Below are positions 1-11,991 of a stretch of DNA of 64,000 bases, in pieces. The stretch covers positions 1 through 64,000 of the forward strand of contig QANT01008835.1 of assembly GCA_003254885.1 (NCBI GenBank), read 5' to 3'. The notes beneath the pieces were generated by a model that saw only the letters and a list, made by a program, of their open reading frames with translations, searched no databases and had not been told where the DNA came from. A program made the translations under genes and the position numbers. This DNA is from Purshia tridentata. Lineage: Eukaryota; Streptophyta; Magnoliopsida; Rosales; Rosaceae. The first letter of the stretch is position 1. Each line of letters opens with the position of its first letter.

Positions 1-321
1 TTGAGAAGATGGTCAACTTAGTACAAGAGGATGGTCAGAATAGGTCTTGACCTAAAAAAAATTTGTTTAATTAAAGGGATAATTAATATCCTAATATCCC
101 TAAAAATAAACGGGAGCAATAGACAGCTACAAAGAATTCTAGGTACGTTGAATTTGACGTGGCAGTGATTGCAAAGGCGATACTATATATGGAATATGGA
201 CAGCTGCAAAGGCCATACTTCGTGGAATAGAAACAAGGGTCGTCAACTCTTATACAAACACAGCCATTCGCCGTTTCAATTTTCTTACAAAGAGAGAGAG
301 AATCTGAAAGCAAAAGTGACG

Positions 322-3307
322 ATGTCAACCCTTCAAGTCCCTAATCAAGTTCCTTCTGCCTCCCAAGACTGTGAGCAACTCAAAAAGGCCTTCAAAGGTT
401 CCTTCTTTTACTTTTCTAATCGTTTTCTCCGTCGCATCATATCTTGTTCCGATCATAACATGCCCCATCTTTTCAAGATTGATTCTCTTCCAACCCCATT
501 TCACTGATCAACGTTAAACATGACGTAAATGATGTAATAATGGAAAATAAGCCGTCTTTTTATTCATCTTCATTCACTCTGTCAGTTATCAATGGTCAGA
601 TCAGTGTTTTATGAATGTGCGGCCTGCCTTTTGTAAACGATGATCTGTTAAGCTTGTTTTACATGTTGGTCACTTCACTCTGCACCAAAACTCTGTTTTT
701 AGAAGAAGAAAATGTATTGGGATAATTCATCTGGAAAAAATAATAATAATATTTGGTATACATAAATTATAGCAGGTTCGTAGATGATCTGATTTTGACA
801 TGAAATGTTTAAGAGTGATGGATGAGTAATAGTAAATGATCAAAAACCTTGGAGGAAGAGAAGGCTCTTCAGTTCTTACAGTAAGAAAACGTGTCATTTG
901 GTAGAGGAAGCAATATAGTGAAGTTAATTATTTGATCTATTTGGTTCTTGAAGGCATAAATTTTCCCAGGACATTCTATGTACCTTCTTTAATTTGATGA
1001 ATTTTCCCAGCATGGTAATAATTATTTCACGGTTACTAGTTTAGACCAGTGTTGTATATTCACTTTCATGTTCGGGTTGTTTGGTTAATGTAATCTTAAA
1101 TTTTTTGTCAATATGATTGCAGGGTGGGGGACCAATGAGGATTTGATCATATCCATATTGGGGCATAGAAATGCTGCTCAAAGAAAGGCTATCCGACAAA
1201 CTTATGCTGGAGCTTATGGAGACGATCTCCTCAAGGAATTGGACAAAGAACTTTCAAGTGACTTTGAGGTCAGTTTTGCAATGCACTTTCTTTTGCATTA
1301 GTAGTGTTAATTTGAATGCATATATTTTACATAGGCTGGTACCATGATTCTTCAAAGACAAGGCAGGGCATAAGCTATCATTTTTTTTCAGCTTTCTTTT
1401 CTTCCTGGTTGGATAATAATCCATGATACTAGTTTTCACACGCTTAATCTTTGGCTAATTTACTGGTGGGTGGAAGCAGATACATCTGTTGAAAGGACTG
1501 ACATATTTGGTTTTCTGAATTTCTCTTAATCAGAGGGTAATACTGCTTTGGACACTTGATCCTGCTGAAGGCGATGCACTTTTGGCCAATGAGGCAACAA
1601 AGAAGTGGACTAAAAGCAATCAGGTTCTTGTGGAAATAGCCTGCTCTAGGTCTACACATGATCTACTTTTGGCAAGGCAGGCTTATCATTCTCGCTATAA
1701 GAGGTCCCTTGAAGAGGATGTTGCACACCACACAACTGGGGACTTTCGCAAGGTACAGCTTCTTGAGTATAGCTCTTTCAGTCTAGAAGGAATATAGATT
1801 ATCTTCTAATAGAAGACTTTTCCACTTGAGTTATCTTGGTATTAAAAGAATATGAAGTTCCTTTTATATTGTTTTGAAAAAAAACAACAATGTACTTTTA
1901 CAATTCTTTGCAATCTTTTCCCACTCCAAGAAGGCTGTATGAAATTCATACTGTGATCATTTTAGCAACTATTTTTTTGCACAGGTGCAGTAAATGATGA
2001 GGGATGTTTTTCACATTTGAATTCATGAAAATGCTATTCTTCAAATTAAAGGAAAATAGTCTTTCAAAACAGGTAGACTATAACATATCTGTAATTCCTA
2101 AACCATTCTAAGCTTCCCACAGACGTGTGGGTGAAAATGATCAATCATATAATGGCTGGTGGCAATGGAACAGAGTTAGCCCTGTCTCGCAAAGCATTGA
2201 CTATAGTCATCCATTGATATGCCTTCTTTTTTTCAAATTTGTTAATTTTCTATATGTATAATTTCTGCTGAGTTAATTTTGTTATGGACTTACCATATCA
2301 AAGTTTTATTTCCCTTAAGAAGTGTTTTCTCCTTGCACCAAATAGAGAATTACTTCCTAACTTTTCTCTTCCCAGCTTTTGGCACCTCTTGTTAGTGCAT
2401 ATAGATATGAGGGAGATGAGGTGAACATGACTCTGGCTAAATCAGAGGCTAAGATACTCCATGAAAAGATCTTGGAGAAGGCCTACATTCATGATGATAT
2501 TATCAGGATTTTGGCTACACGAAGCAAAGCGCAGATCAATGCAACTCTCAATCACTACAAAAATGAATTTGGAAATGATATCAGTAAGGTATGCAAGTGA
2601 GTTTGATTTAACCATTTTTGGCCTGGTATTCTCAGATTTCTTTTCGTGCTCTTTACATGATTCTGTTATCAGCTTTGCAATATGCCTTTGTAGTTCGGAA
2701 GGCTAGACTTTTCTTCTAAAGAATATGTGGGAATAAGTAAGACATGCTTAATTAAGTTGTATAGTTAGTATTAACAGAATCATGAATGGTTGACCAAGAT
2801 GATGACCTTTGCATCATTTCTCATCATTTTTGTTGTAAAAATTTTTTGAAAGAAAATTGAAGAAAAGAAGAAAAGAAACCTGGATGAGTATGGCAACCTT
2901 AAAAAGCTTACTCTAATTTCTTAGAATTTTGTTTTTGTTAGTGTAATGCATTGCATACCTGCTTTCTTATATTTCAAGAAGTTTGGATTTGGTGAATGTT
3001 TCTATGGACAGGACTTAAAAGCTGACCCCAAGGATGAGTACCTTGCAATATTAAGGGCCACGATTAAGTGCTTGATTCGCCCTGCGAAGTATTTTGAGAA
3101 GGCTCTTCGTCTAGCAATCAACAAACTAGGAACGGATGAAGGAGCTCTCACCAGAGTCATCTGTACAAGGGCTGAGGTTGACATGGAGATTATAAAGGAA
3201 GAATACCACAAAGGAATAGTGTCACTCTAGATCAGGCCATTAAAAAAGGCACAAATGGAGATTATGAGAAAATGCTTTTGACCGTGGTTGGACATGAGAG
3301 TGCTTGA
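322..3307 (+). CDS. Annexin (plant D1/D2-like), frame broken near the 3' end
   Basis: Plant annexin: a calcium-dependent phospholipid-binding protein of the cytosol and membrane periphery. Five exons have GT-AG borders in consistent phase: 322-397, 1123-1268, 1534-1752, 2376-2588 and 3012 onward. The product starts [11 protein letters not shown]. The first annexin repeat has the calcium-loop motif GWGTNED, followed by typical [14 protein letters not shown] and KLGTDE segments of repeats 1, 2 and 4. At 3210-3212 an AAA run is one base short of the family reading, so the frame stops at 3230. The other frame carries the expected tail, ending GHESA and a stop at 3307. With that base present the protein would be 316 aa, the usual length. 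An in-frame ATG at 169 was rejected because it lies upstream of the likely TATA box (about 186-192) and adds non-annexin sequence. The break may be a homopolymer sequencing error or real; as read, about 30 C-terminal residues are lost. Confidence 0.93.
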
Positions 3308-3740
3308 ACTGTTCTGGTCTAAGAGATGTACTTCTTGTGGAGACGATGGATTTGACATGTGTTTTTGGTTATGTTTGGTTTCTTTATGCCTAATAGTTAT
3401 GCGTATTCAAGAAAAACTATCTGCGGCAATCTGATATGACATATTTATATTATGTGAAATAAATAGTTGCCCTCAATGAACTTGAAGTTGTTAGAGTAGG
3501 GGGATTTTCTCTCCTTTTATTCTCTTGTATATTAGACATCGGTCCCTGGTTAGCTTCGGTTCTGTGTTATTTCATAACAATCATTTGAAAATTTGAAAAT
3601 TTCAAGTCATTCACTTATTTGAGATTAAAGGTATGTGTCAATATTGGAAAAAGACAGATTTATGATAATGGAATCTTGTTTTTCCTGAACAATTAAAGGG
3701 CATCTGGTTATTTGGTTTCATGAACAATTATTTCTCTGCT
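3308..3740 (+). other. Annexin 3' UTR and downstream flank
   Basis: No coding potential. The stretch to about 3660 is repeated downstream of the annexin fragment at 10880-11235, so the duplicated unit runs past the stop codon. It contains TGTATATT at 3526-3533, a weak match to a Pumilio recognition site. Confidence 0.6.
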
Positions 3741-3749
3741 AATAGTTTA

Positions 3750-4560
3750 TTTCTGTGCACACTTCACTTGGGGATCAGTAACAAAATTTTCACATACATT
3801 CCATACCTTTGCTAGGGGAACAAGATAGAGCAGATAAAGTAAGGAACATAGAAAACAACAACACTTCTCTATATAGGCTAAAATACACATCTTTACTCCT
3901 TATTAATCAAATACCCAGCCATCCAAAATCCATCTTACCATGACTAATGCCAATTTATGGCCCAAACAATCACATAGCTATCAGTAGAATAATTTAAAGT
4001 AAACCAGATATAATAGTTAGTCCATAAAACCTGGATTGAAATCACCTCCTGATAAATTTGCCAGTTTACCATTCTTAATTTAAAAAAACACTACAGAGAT
4101 AATATATTCACATTGATCAAGCATTCTTTAGATGTGTCTCCTTGCTATGCAATGTCTACAGATGTTGCGTGTCAGTCAAGCTCTGCTTTTAGTGTCCTAT
4201 GCCAAAAAAAGAAGTCCTAAAAAAGCACATTTATACCAATTGGTCAATAAACAAGAAACTAGAGTTGGACCAATCATATTAGAAACAACACCTCATTCTT
4301 GCTCTTTGCCTTGATTTCCCTTTCCTTATTTTCTTTTCTCATTGTTGCCATACACAGGCTATCTGATATCCTTAGTCTTGCTATAGTGTCAAGCTGGCAC
4401 TGGAACGCTTTATCTTTGATCATTGGCTAACTTAAATGATCAATCTCACCAACTCTTTCCCAGTTAATGAGGCAGAAAGTGTGATATATCTTTATTTCTG
4501 CTTAAAATAGTCCAAACTTGGTCTGATGATTCAGTTGCTGGCCCCAGATGAGGAAAAGCC
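3750..4560 (-). pseudogene. Broken duplicate of the Pumilio 3' region
   Basis: 3755-3890 matches 11694-11826, the 3' UTR side of the intact Pumilio gene, at most positions by eye. About 3972-4390 matches 13090-13500, which is the intron between Pumilio exons 2 and 3. The sequence between these two blocks in the intact gene, which holds exons 3, 4 and 5, is missing here, so no coding exon remains. About 4476-4533 matches 13860-13925 in opposite orientation. This is a decayed copy of the Pumilio tail downstream of the full annexin, mirroring the arrangement at 10.1-16 kb. No function is expected, although transcribed remnants could be antisense to annexin read-through. Confidence 0.75.
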
Positions 4561-5780
4561 TATGAGAAAATATCCGTGAATCGCTATTTCACCTCAAATT
4601 CTCAATCCCTACTACAACAAAACAAACCGATCGAATTGAATGATTTTTTGGTCATGTGAAAGAGCCCAAATATTTCCTTGTTGTCAATTCTTGAATTAAT
4701 TAAACCAATGCACACGCTCATTTTAAGACCACCCAGATTTTTAGTATATATGTACAAAACCAAGTGACAATAGGTCCCTTTAGTCCTCCTCATCCGTTCA
4801 TCATGCAATAACAGTTGATTAAAATCTCCTTCGATTTCTACCCGCTTATTCACGCCATGTATATATGTCATGAGGACTTGAAGGAAAAAAGACAAAAAAA
4901 CAAACTTTGCATTTAACTTTATAGATCGATAAAGATAAGAGCTTTGACTAAAGTGCATGTATGCAGAAAAATAAAAAGTCTTCCGCACGCTATCACCAGT
5001 TTCAAACCATAATAAAGTTCATAATGTGAAAAAACTCAAAGGGAGAGTGACCTGGCCGAGAAGAGAACACTTACTAGTTGATGGCCTTCAACTTATTATC
5101 ATAAACTATGCTTTCTAGCTCATTGCCTTAAAAAGTATCAGACAAAGACTTTGACTCTATGAAAAACTCCAAGGAATTCCCCAAAACCCAAAGAAAAGAA
5201 ATAAAAGTGAACACCACAAATAATGCACACAAAACCTCAGATATTCATTGAACCTTTAGATCGAGAGTAGAGGCTCTATAACCTTGTCGGTCGGATACCA
5301 AGTTGATAGAAGGGTTTGAGAAAGATCTCAATTTTCATTAATCCAAAAGCTGTCAATACAATTCCAAAACATAGTTTAATTACCAACCAAACTCTAGGGT
5401 ACTAGAAAAGGTAAATACGTCATCCAAAAAAGAATAAGAAAAACAATAAATGATTTTCTAAAAAGAACAAAAGAAATTGTTAATATTGTTTGTAAATATA
5501 GATTGATCGCAGGTTTGTAAATGATCTTATTTTCTTATATTGCATAAATTCTCACTCTTTGCAATCATGTAATTCACATGTTGATAAAGTGATACATGCT
5601 TGCCGTACGTGCTGTCACACTACTCAAGTGGATGAGCTGTTCCTGGTCTTTAAAGATGCAGACAAAGACTTTGACTCCCAAGTCTTCCATAAATCATCCT
5701 AACCAAGAGAGAAATTGAAACAAGAAAAATTATGGAAATAAACAAAAGAAGGAAACGTACGTAGAATTCAAGGCAGTTGG
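4561..5780. other. Spacer upstream of the receptor kinase
   Basis: AT-rich, with no supported gene. The open frame at 4602-4988 (-) has no recognisable domain and biased low-complexity sequence. A short stretch near 5265-5345 recalls dispersed plant repeats but is too short to name. Confidence 0.5.
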
Positions 5781-5783
5781 CAA

Positions 5784-5791
5784 TATAAATA
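5784..5791 (+). promoter_or_regulatory. TATA box of the LRR receptor kinase
   Basis: TATAAATA lies 45 bases before the ATG at 5836, close to the usual plant TATA-to-leader spacing with a very short leader. Inferred from sequence only. Confidence 0.5.
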
Positions 5792-5835
5792 AGTCCCAGA
5801 AGTAGTAAACATTATATTCACCGAAAAGAAAAACC

Positions 5836-8800
5836 ATGACAGCTTCAAAAGTATCATGCTCTGTAGCTTTTTGCCTTATCTTGTATATTGAGCTGATTTC
5901 ATCATCAAACTTTGCTTTTGCTTCTGCTGCTTCTGCTGTTCCTACTGAAGCAGAGGCTCTTCTCAGATGGAAAGCCAGCTTTCAAAATCAAACCCACTTC
6001 AATCATCTCGCCTCATGGACTTACCTTCCCATTAACAATGCCACCAATTCCTCCACCAATCATAAACCAAATGCAAGCCCATGCATTTGGGCTGGTATTT
6101 CATGCAACGTTGCTGGAAGTGTCACCAGGATAAACCTTACCAACTCTGGTTTACAAGGTACGCTACATGAATTTTCTTTTTTATCATTCCCTAATCTTGA
6201 ATATCTTAACCTCAGCATCAATCAACTCTTTGATCCCATCCCACCTCAGATCAGTTCCCTCTCAAAACTTATTTATCTTGATCTCTCTGACAATCAGTTT
6301 TCTGGGAGAATCCCACCAGAAATCGGTCTACTAACAAATCTTACTAGTCTCACTCTCAGTGCAAATAATCTTTCTGGTTCAATCCCTGCATCGTTAGGTG
6401 ATCTGAAAAATCTTACCCTTCTGTATATCTTTATAAATAAACTTTCTGATACAATTCCTAAAGAGATAGGGAACTTGAAATCTATGGTGGATCTACGGTT
6501 GAGCTCCAACTATTTAACAGGGCATATCCCTCCAAATTTTGGAAACTTGAAAGAGCTAAAAGTGTTATACTTGGCCGACAATCAACTTTCTGGCACTATT
6601 CCTAAAGAGATAGGGAACTTGCAGTCGTTAGTGGATCTAGAGTTGAACTACAACTATTTAACAGGTCTCATCCCTCCAAATTTTGGATGCTTCAAAAAGC
6701 TAACCGTGTTATATTTGTCCAGCAATCAACTTTATGGCACTATTCCTAAAGAGATAGGGAACTTGCAGTCATTGGTGGATCTAAATTTGGGCAACAACTA
6801 TTTAACAGGGCCTCTCCCTGCAAATTTTGGAAACTTGAAAAAGCTAACCGTGTTAAACTTGTACAACAATCAACTTTCTGGTCCTATCCCACAAGAGATA
6901 GGAAATTTGACGTCTCTAGTGCAATTAAGCTTTTCTACAAACAATCTCTCTAGTTCAATCCCAGCATCCATATGTGATTTGAGAAATCTAACTAATCTCA
7001 GTTTGTATAGCAATAACTTTTCTGGCACAATTCCTGAAGAGATTGGGAACTTGCAATCGTTGGTGGATCTAGAGTTGAGCAACAACTATTTAACAGGTCT
7101 CATCCCTTCAAATTTTGGACGCTTGGAAAAGTTAACTACATTATACTTGTCCGACAATCTACTTTCTGGTTCTATCCCACCGGAGATAGGAAATTTGAAG
7201 TCTCTAGAGGAATTAATACTTGATAGAAACAATCTTTCTGGTTCAATCCCAGCATCTTTAGGTGATTTGAAAAATCTTACCAATCTCTATCTGCATAGAA
7301 ATAAGCTTTCTGGCCCAATTGCTAAAGAGATAGGAAATCTCACGAGGTTGACTGTATTGCAGTTGGCTTATAATCAATTAGTTGGTTATTTACCCCAAAA
7401 CCTTTGCCAAGGTGGACAGCTCACAAACCTTACAGTAAACAACAACCATTTGATTGGTCCAATCCCCAAAAGCTTGAAAACATGTAAGAGCTTATTTAGA
7501 TTGCGTCTAGATGGAAACCAACTGACAGGAAATATATCTGAAGATTTCGGTGTCTATCCAAATCTTAATTTTATAGATCTAAGTGACAATAACTTATATG
7601 GTGTAATCTCACACAATTGGGGACAGTGCCCACAGTTATCAAGCTTACGAATTGGGGGAAACAACCTTACTGGTAGTATACCACCTGAGATTGGCAACGC
7701 AATCCAAATTCAAGAACTCGATCTTTCTTCAAATCGTCTGTTTGGTATAATCCCAAAGGAATTTGGGAGATTGACTTCTTTGGTGAAGCTAATGTTGGAT
7801 GGCAATCAACTGTCTGGTGTTGTACCCTCAGAATTTGGATCAGTGACTAATCTTGAATATCTCGACCTGTCCACAAACAAATTCAATGATTCAATTCCTA
7901 GCATTCTAGGTGACATGGTCAAATTAGTCTACTTGAATTTGAGCAACAACAAGTTCAATCATGAAATTCCATTTCAGTTGGAGAAGTTAGTTCACTTGTC
8001 CCCAACTAGATCTTAGTCATAACTCACTTGACGGTAAGATACCATCATCAATGAGTAATATGGAGAGTTTGGAGTTGCTCAATCTTTCCCACAATAATCT
8101 TTCTGGTTTCATTCCAACAAGTTTTAGAAGCATGCATGGCTTGTCACATGTTGACATATCCTACAATGACTTGGAAGGTCCCCTTCCCAACTTGATCGCA
8201 TTTCAAGATGCTCCCCCAGAAGCATTACAAGGGAACAAACGATTGTGTGGCAACGGTGGAGCCTTGCAACCCTGCAAACTTGGCTCAAAAAAGGAAAATG
8301 ACCATAAACTCATAGTTGTAATCACATTTTCTCTTGTGGTAGTCCTTTTACTTCTTTCTTCTATATTTACAATTGCCTTTGTAGTAGAAAGAAAAAAGAA
8401 GCATAAACATCTAGAACAAAACATCCAGCATGAAGATGTTTCTTTTTCGGTATTAAATTTTGATGGAAAAACAATGTATGAGGAAATCATAAGGGCAACC
8501 AAAGATTTTGATTCTAAATATTGCATTGGGAAGGGAGGACATGGAAGCATCTTCAAAGCAAATTTGTCATCCACCAACATAGTTGCCGTGAAGAAACTTC
8601 ATCAGCTATGCAATGGTGAGAAGAATTTTCAAAAGGAGTTCTTGAATGAAATAAAGGCACTAACAAAGATACGTCACCGAAACATTGTGAAGCTTTATGG
8701 TTTTTGTTCCCACAAACGGCACTCATTTTTGGTGTACAAGTATCTAGAAAGGGGTAGCTTAGCCACAATGTTGAGCAAAGATGATGAAGCTAAAGAATTG

Positions 8801-9674
8801 GAGTGGTGTAAAAGAGTGAATATTGTTAAAGGTGTAGCTCATGCCTTGTGCTACATGCACCACGATTGCTTGCCACCAATTGTGCATCGAGACATATCAA
8901 GCAAGAACATTTTGCTGGATTCTCAATATGAAGGCTGTGTTTCTGACTTTGGCACTGCTAAGTTCTTAAACCCAGACGCAACCAATTGGACAGCCCTTGC
9001 AGGAACATACGGATATGTGGCACCAGGTAATATTGTGGTTTTATGTCTTTTATACCATTGTATATTTAACATATTTTATGCTTTTATCTTTAGGGCAATG
9101 ATTCGTTTTGATGGTTAGGATGAGGTTAATTAAGGATAAACACGTTACACTTCTAATTAATCACTAATAGCATGATACAATTTATGTAATATACGATTAA
9201 TTCTTTAAAATTTCATTGAATAGTTATACCTATATACTAACAATGCCATTTTTATGAGCTTTTCTTTAAGCAGAGCTTGCTTATACAATGGAAGTGAATG
9301 AGAAATGTGATGTGTATGGTTTCGGAGTAGTAACACTGGAAATAATTTTGGGAAGGCATCCGGGAGATCTTCTCTCATCTTTAGCATCAGGGGCTTCATC
9401 ATCATCATCCTCTTCGTCCTCATCTGCATTACCAGGCCATCAAATCTCAATTGTGGAGTTTTTGGACCAACGCATATCCCCTCCTAGAAATCAAGAAGCA
9501 GGGGAAGTGGTCTCTCTTGTGAAGACAGCGTTTGCCTGCTTGAATGGCAATCCACAATCTCGTCCAACAATGAAACAAGTTTCTCTACACTTAGCTCAAA
9601 GGCTGCATTTGTCAAAACCATTGCGTATGATAACATTTGGTGAATTGTTGGCTCTCCATGGTTTGACTACATGA
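5836..9674 (+). CDS. LRR receptor-like protein kinase (MIK2 / At1g35710-like, subfamily XII/XI-type), frame broken once
   Basis: Plasma-membrane receptor kinase. It begins with a signal peptide (about residues 1-30), then an LRR N-cap ([12 protein letters not shown], then CIWAGISCN), more than 20 plant-type LRRs with many N-glycosylation sequons, a transmembrane segment (about 8308-8388, [16 protein letters not shown]) and a kinase domain. Kinase motifs are all present: [30 protein letters not shown] and GTYGYVAPE. The HRD makes it an RD kinase, likely active. The single intron is 9027-9273, splitting the APE codon, which is typical of this subfamily. A poly-Ser run (encoded about 9390-9425) lies in the kinase C-lobe. 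At 8000-8003 a CCCC run has one base more than the LRR frame needs; the first frame ends at 8016 and the second continues from there. Without the extra base the protein would be 1196 aa. A sequencing error and a real mutation are both possible. The ligand is unknown. Confidence 0.92.
6430..7320 (+). repeat. Internal 144-bp repeats encoding paired LRRs
   Basis: Near-identical DNA recurs every 144 bases (48 residues, two LRRs), with units starting IPKEIGNL and including NNYLTG and LTVLYL. The units beginning near 6450, 6595, 6740 and 7027 are the most alike. This suggests recent unequal exchange inside the ectodomain of the receptor. Confidence 0.8.
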
Positions 9675-10118
9675 GGAATGTACTTTTTTCCTATACATAT
9701 TTCACTTTGTGTGAGTCTTCTTCATAGAAGAAAGGTTATTCTTAGACGTTTTCTTATTGTAATCTATCTATGCACTTTTTTGCTATGGCTCTTGTATAAT
9801 GCATGCAGGATGCCTCAATGTTAAAAGTTTGCTTTTTTCCTTGTGAGAAATTTAAGAGAATAAAAAAATGGCTTTTTTTTGTATAATGATTTGATATATG
9901 TTATATACAGCAGTCCTATATGCCTTTATGTTATCTGCAAAACGACCAGCTACAAGACAATATATGCAGGCTATGCAGCAACACACACAGACGAATTTGA
10001 GTTTGTACGCAACAGCGAAGAAAAGAAAAGACTCCACAAGGCTCAAAGTCAGTACTAACCAATTCAATTTTCAAAATTCATTAACAAAATCAAAAATTCT
10101 ATAAATGGAAACAGGACC
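9675..10118. other. Receptor kinase 3' flank
   Basis: 3' UTR of the receptor kinase and spacer. No gene is seen. The boundary with the duplicated annexin segment falls near 10119. Confidence 0.5.
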
Positions 10119-10879
10119 ATTAGAAAAATGAATTTGGGAATGATATCAATAAGGTATGCAAGTGAGTTTGTAATATAACTATTTTTATCAATAAGGCTCA
10201 TAGTTGTTTTCGTGCTCTTTACATTATTCTGTTATCAGCTTTGCAATATGCCTTTGTAGTTCGGAAGGCTAGACTTTTCTTCTAAAGAATATAGGTTTTC
10301 TGCTTCAAGATAGGAATAAGGAAAACATGCTTTGCTTAAGTTGTATAACTAGTATTAACAGAATCATGAATGGTTGACCAATGAAGACCTTTGCATCACT
10401 TCTCATCAATGTTGTTGCAAAAACTCGTCTAGGCCTTTTTAGAAGGAAATTTGAAAGTAAGAAAAGAAACCTGGATGGGTATGGCAACCTTAAAAGGCTT
10501 ACTCTAATTTCTTAGAATTTTTTTTTTGTTAGTGTAATGCACTGCATACCTCTTTTCTTATATTTCAAGAGGTGTGGATTTGATGAGTGTTTCTATGTAC
10601 AGGACTTGAAAGCTGATCCCAAGGATGAGTACCTTGCAATATTAAGGGCCACAATTAAGTGCTTGATTCGCCCTCAGAAGTATTTTGGGAAGGCTCTTCG
10701 TCTGGCAATCAATAAACGAGGAACATATGGAGCTCTCACCAGAATCATCTGTATGAGGGCTGAGGTTGACATGAAGATTATAAAGGATTAGTGTCACCCT
10801 GGATCAGACCATTAAAATGGGAACATATGGAGATTATGAGAAATTGCTTCTGGCACTAATTGGACATGAGAGTGCTTGA
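10119..10879 (+). pseudogene. Annexin 3' fragment (end of exon 4, intron 4, exon 5)
   Basis: Copy of 2560-3307. It begins inside the last bases of exon 4 (AATTTGGGAATGATATC), keeps the donor GTATGCAAG and the whole intron, then has exon 5 from 10603 ([20 protein letters not shown]). Differences from the full gene include loss of a codon in the LGTDEG loop (here RGTYG), an in-frame stop after IIKD at about 10788-10790, and a short deletion before the tail that still ends GHESA. Exons 1-3 are absent. It is a genomic copy, since the intron is retained, and not a processed one. It cannot make an annexin. Confidence 0.9.
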
Positions 10880-11827
10880 ACTGTTCTGTTCTAGAAGTTG
10901 TACTTCTTGTGGAGGCAATAGATGTGATATGTGTTTTTTGGTTATGTTTGGTTTCTTTATGCCAAGTAGTTATGCCTATTCGAGTAAAACTATCTGTGGC
11001 AATCTTATATGACATGTTTATATTATGAAATAAATAGTTGCCTTCAGTAAACTTGAAGTTGTTAGAGTAGAGGGGTTTTCTCTCTTTTTCGACTCTTATA
11101 TATTAAACAGCGGTCCCTGGATAGCTTCTGTTTTATGTTATTTCATAACGGTTATCAGAAAATTTAAATATTTAAAGTCATTCACATATTTGAGATTAAA
11201 GGCATATGTCAATGTTGGAAAAAGACAACATTTATTTTTGCTGATTTCATTTTACTCACATATATAGGATTTCTTTTGTACAAAGAAGGTTAAAGAAAAA
11301 AAGAGAGGTTTTATTAACATGATGGGTTGTAACTTGTACATGGTACGAATTGCTTGTACCTGGACAGGTGCAACTATGCAATTGCCCCTGCACAACTACA
11401 CGCAAGGGGAGCAACAGGCACTGTATATAACAAAAAAAAGCCAATTGGCTCTATATAAACGATCTCAACTTCATGGAAGAATTCTGGACATCAAATTTAC
11501 AAAACATGAATCAGAAATCCCCTATTCTGACAGATGAAATATCATATATCATAAGTTCAGATAAAGACACAAGACATCAGATCAAGACAAAACAACAGAA
11601 TATTACAAGAAGCAACTGCATCGTAAGTAACTGGAAGCAAAACTCTGTGTCAACTCCTTCAGACTTCTTAATGCCATCCATTAAGCCAAAATTGCACACT
11701 TCACCTGGGGATAAGGAACAAAATTTTCACAGACATTCCATATCTTAGCTAGGGGACCAAGATAGAGCAGTTATAAGTAATGAACATAGAGGACAACAAC
11801 ACTTCTCTATATAGGCTCAAACACACA
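10880..11827. other. Spacer between the annexin fragment and Pumilio
   Basis: 10880-11235 matches 3308-3660 (annexin downstream flank). 11240-11690 has no counterpart in the first copy and no recognisable gene. 11694-11826 is the presumed 3' UTR of Pumilio and matches 3755-3890. Confidence 0.6.
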
Positions 11828-11959
11828 TCACTTCTTCAGGAGGTCCCGTGAGAAAATCCTCTTGCAGTATGGGCTGGTGCGTAAGATTGTATGAGGCCTG
11901 ACTGCTTCAACCAGAGAAGCATGAAGAGGGCCCTGCATGAAGAAAAAGGATTAGGACCT

Positions 11960-11991
<32 letters not shown>

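Noticed and set aside
169-321. Upstream in-frame ATG for annexin at 169
   Set aside because: The added 51 residues are not annexin-like, and the probable TATA box lies after this ATG. MSTLQVP at 322 matches the family start.
5265-5345. Possible LTR-element trace (gataccaagttgatag)
   Set aside because: Too short, with no paired end or internal region.
8000-8003. Programmed frameshift in the receptor kinase
   Set aside because: No such mechanism is known for plant LRR kinases; a homopolymer error or ordinary mutation is simpler.
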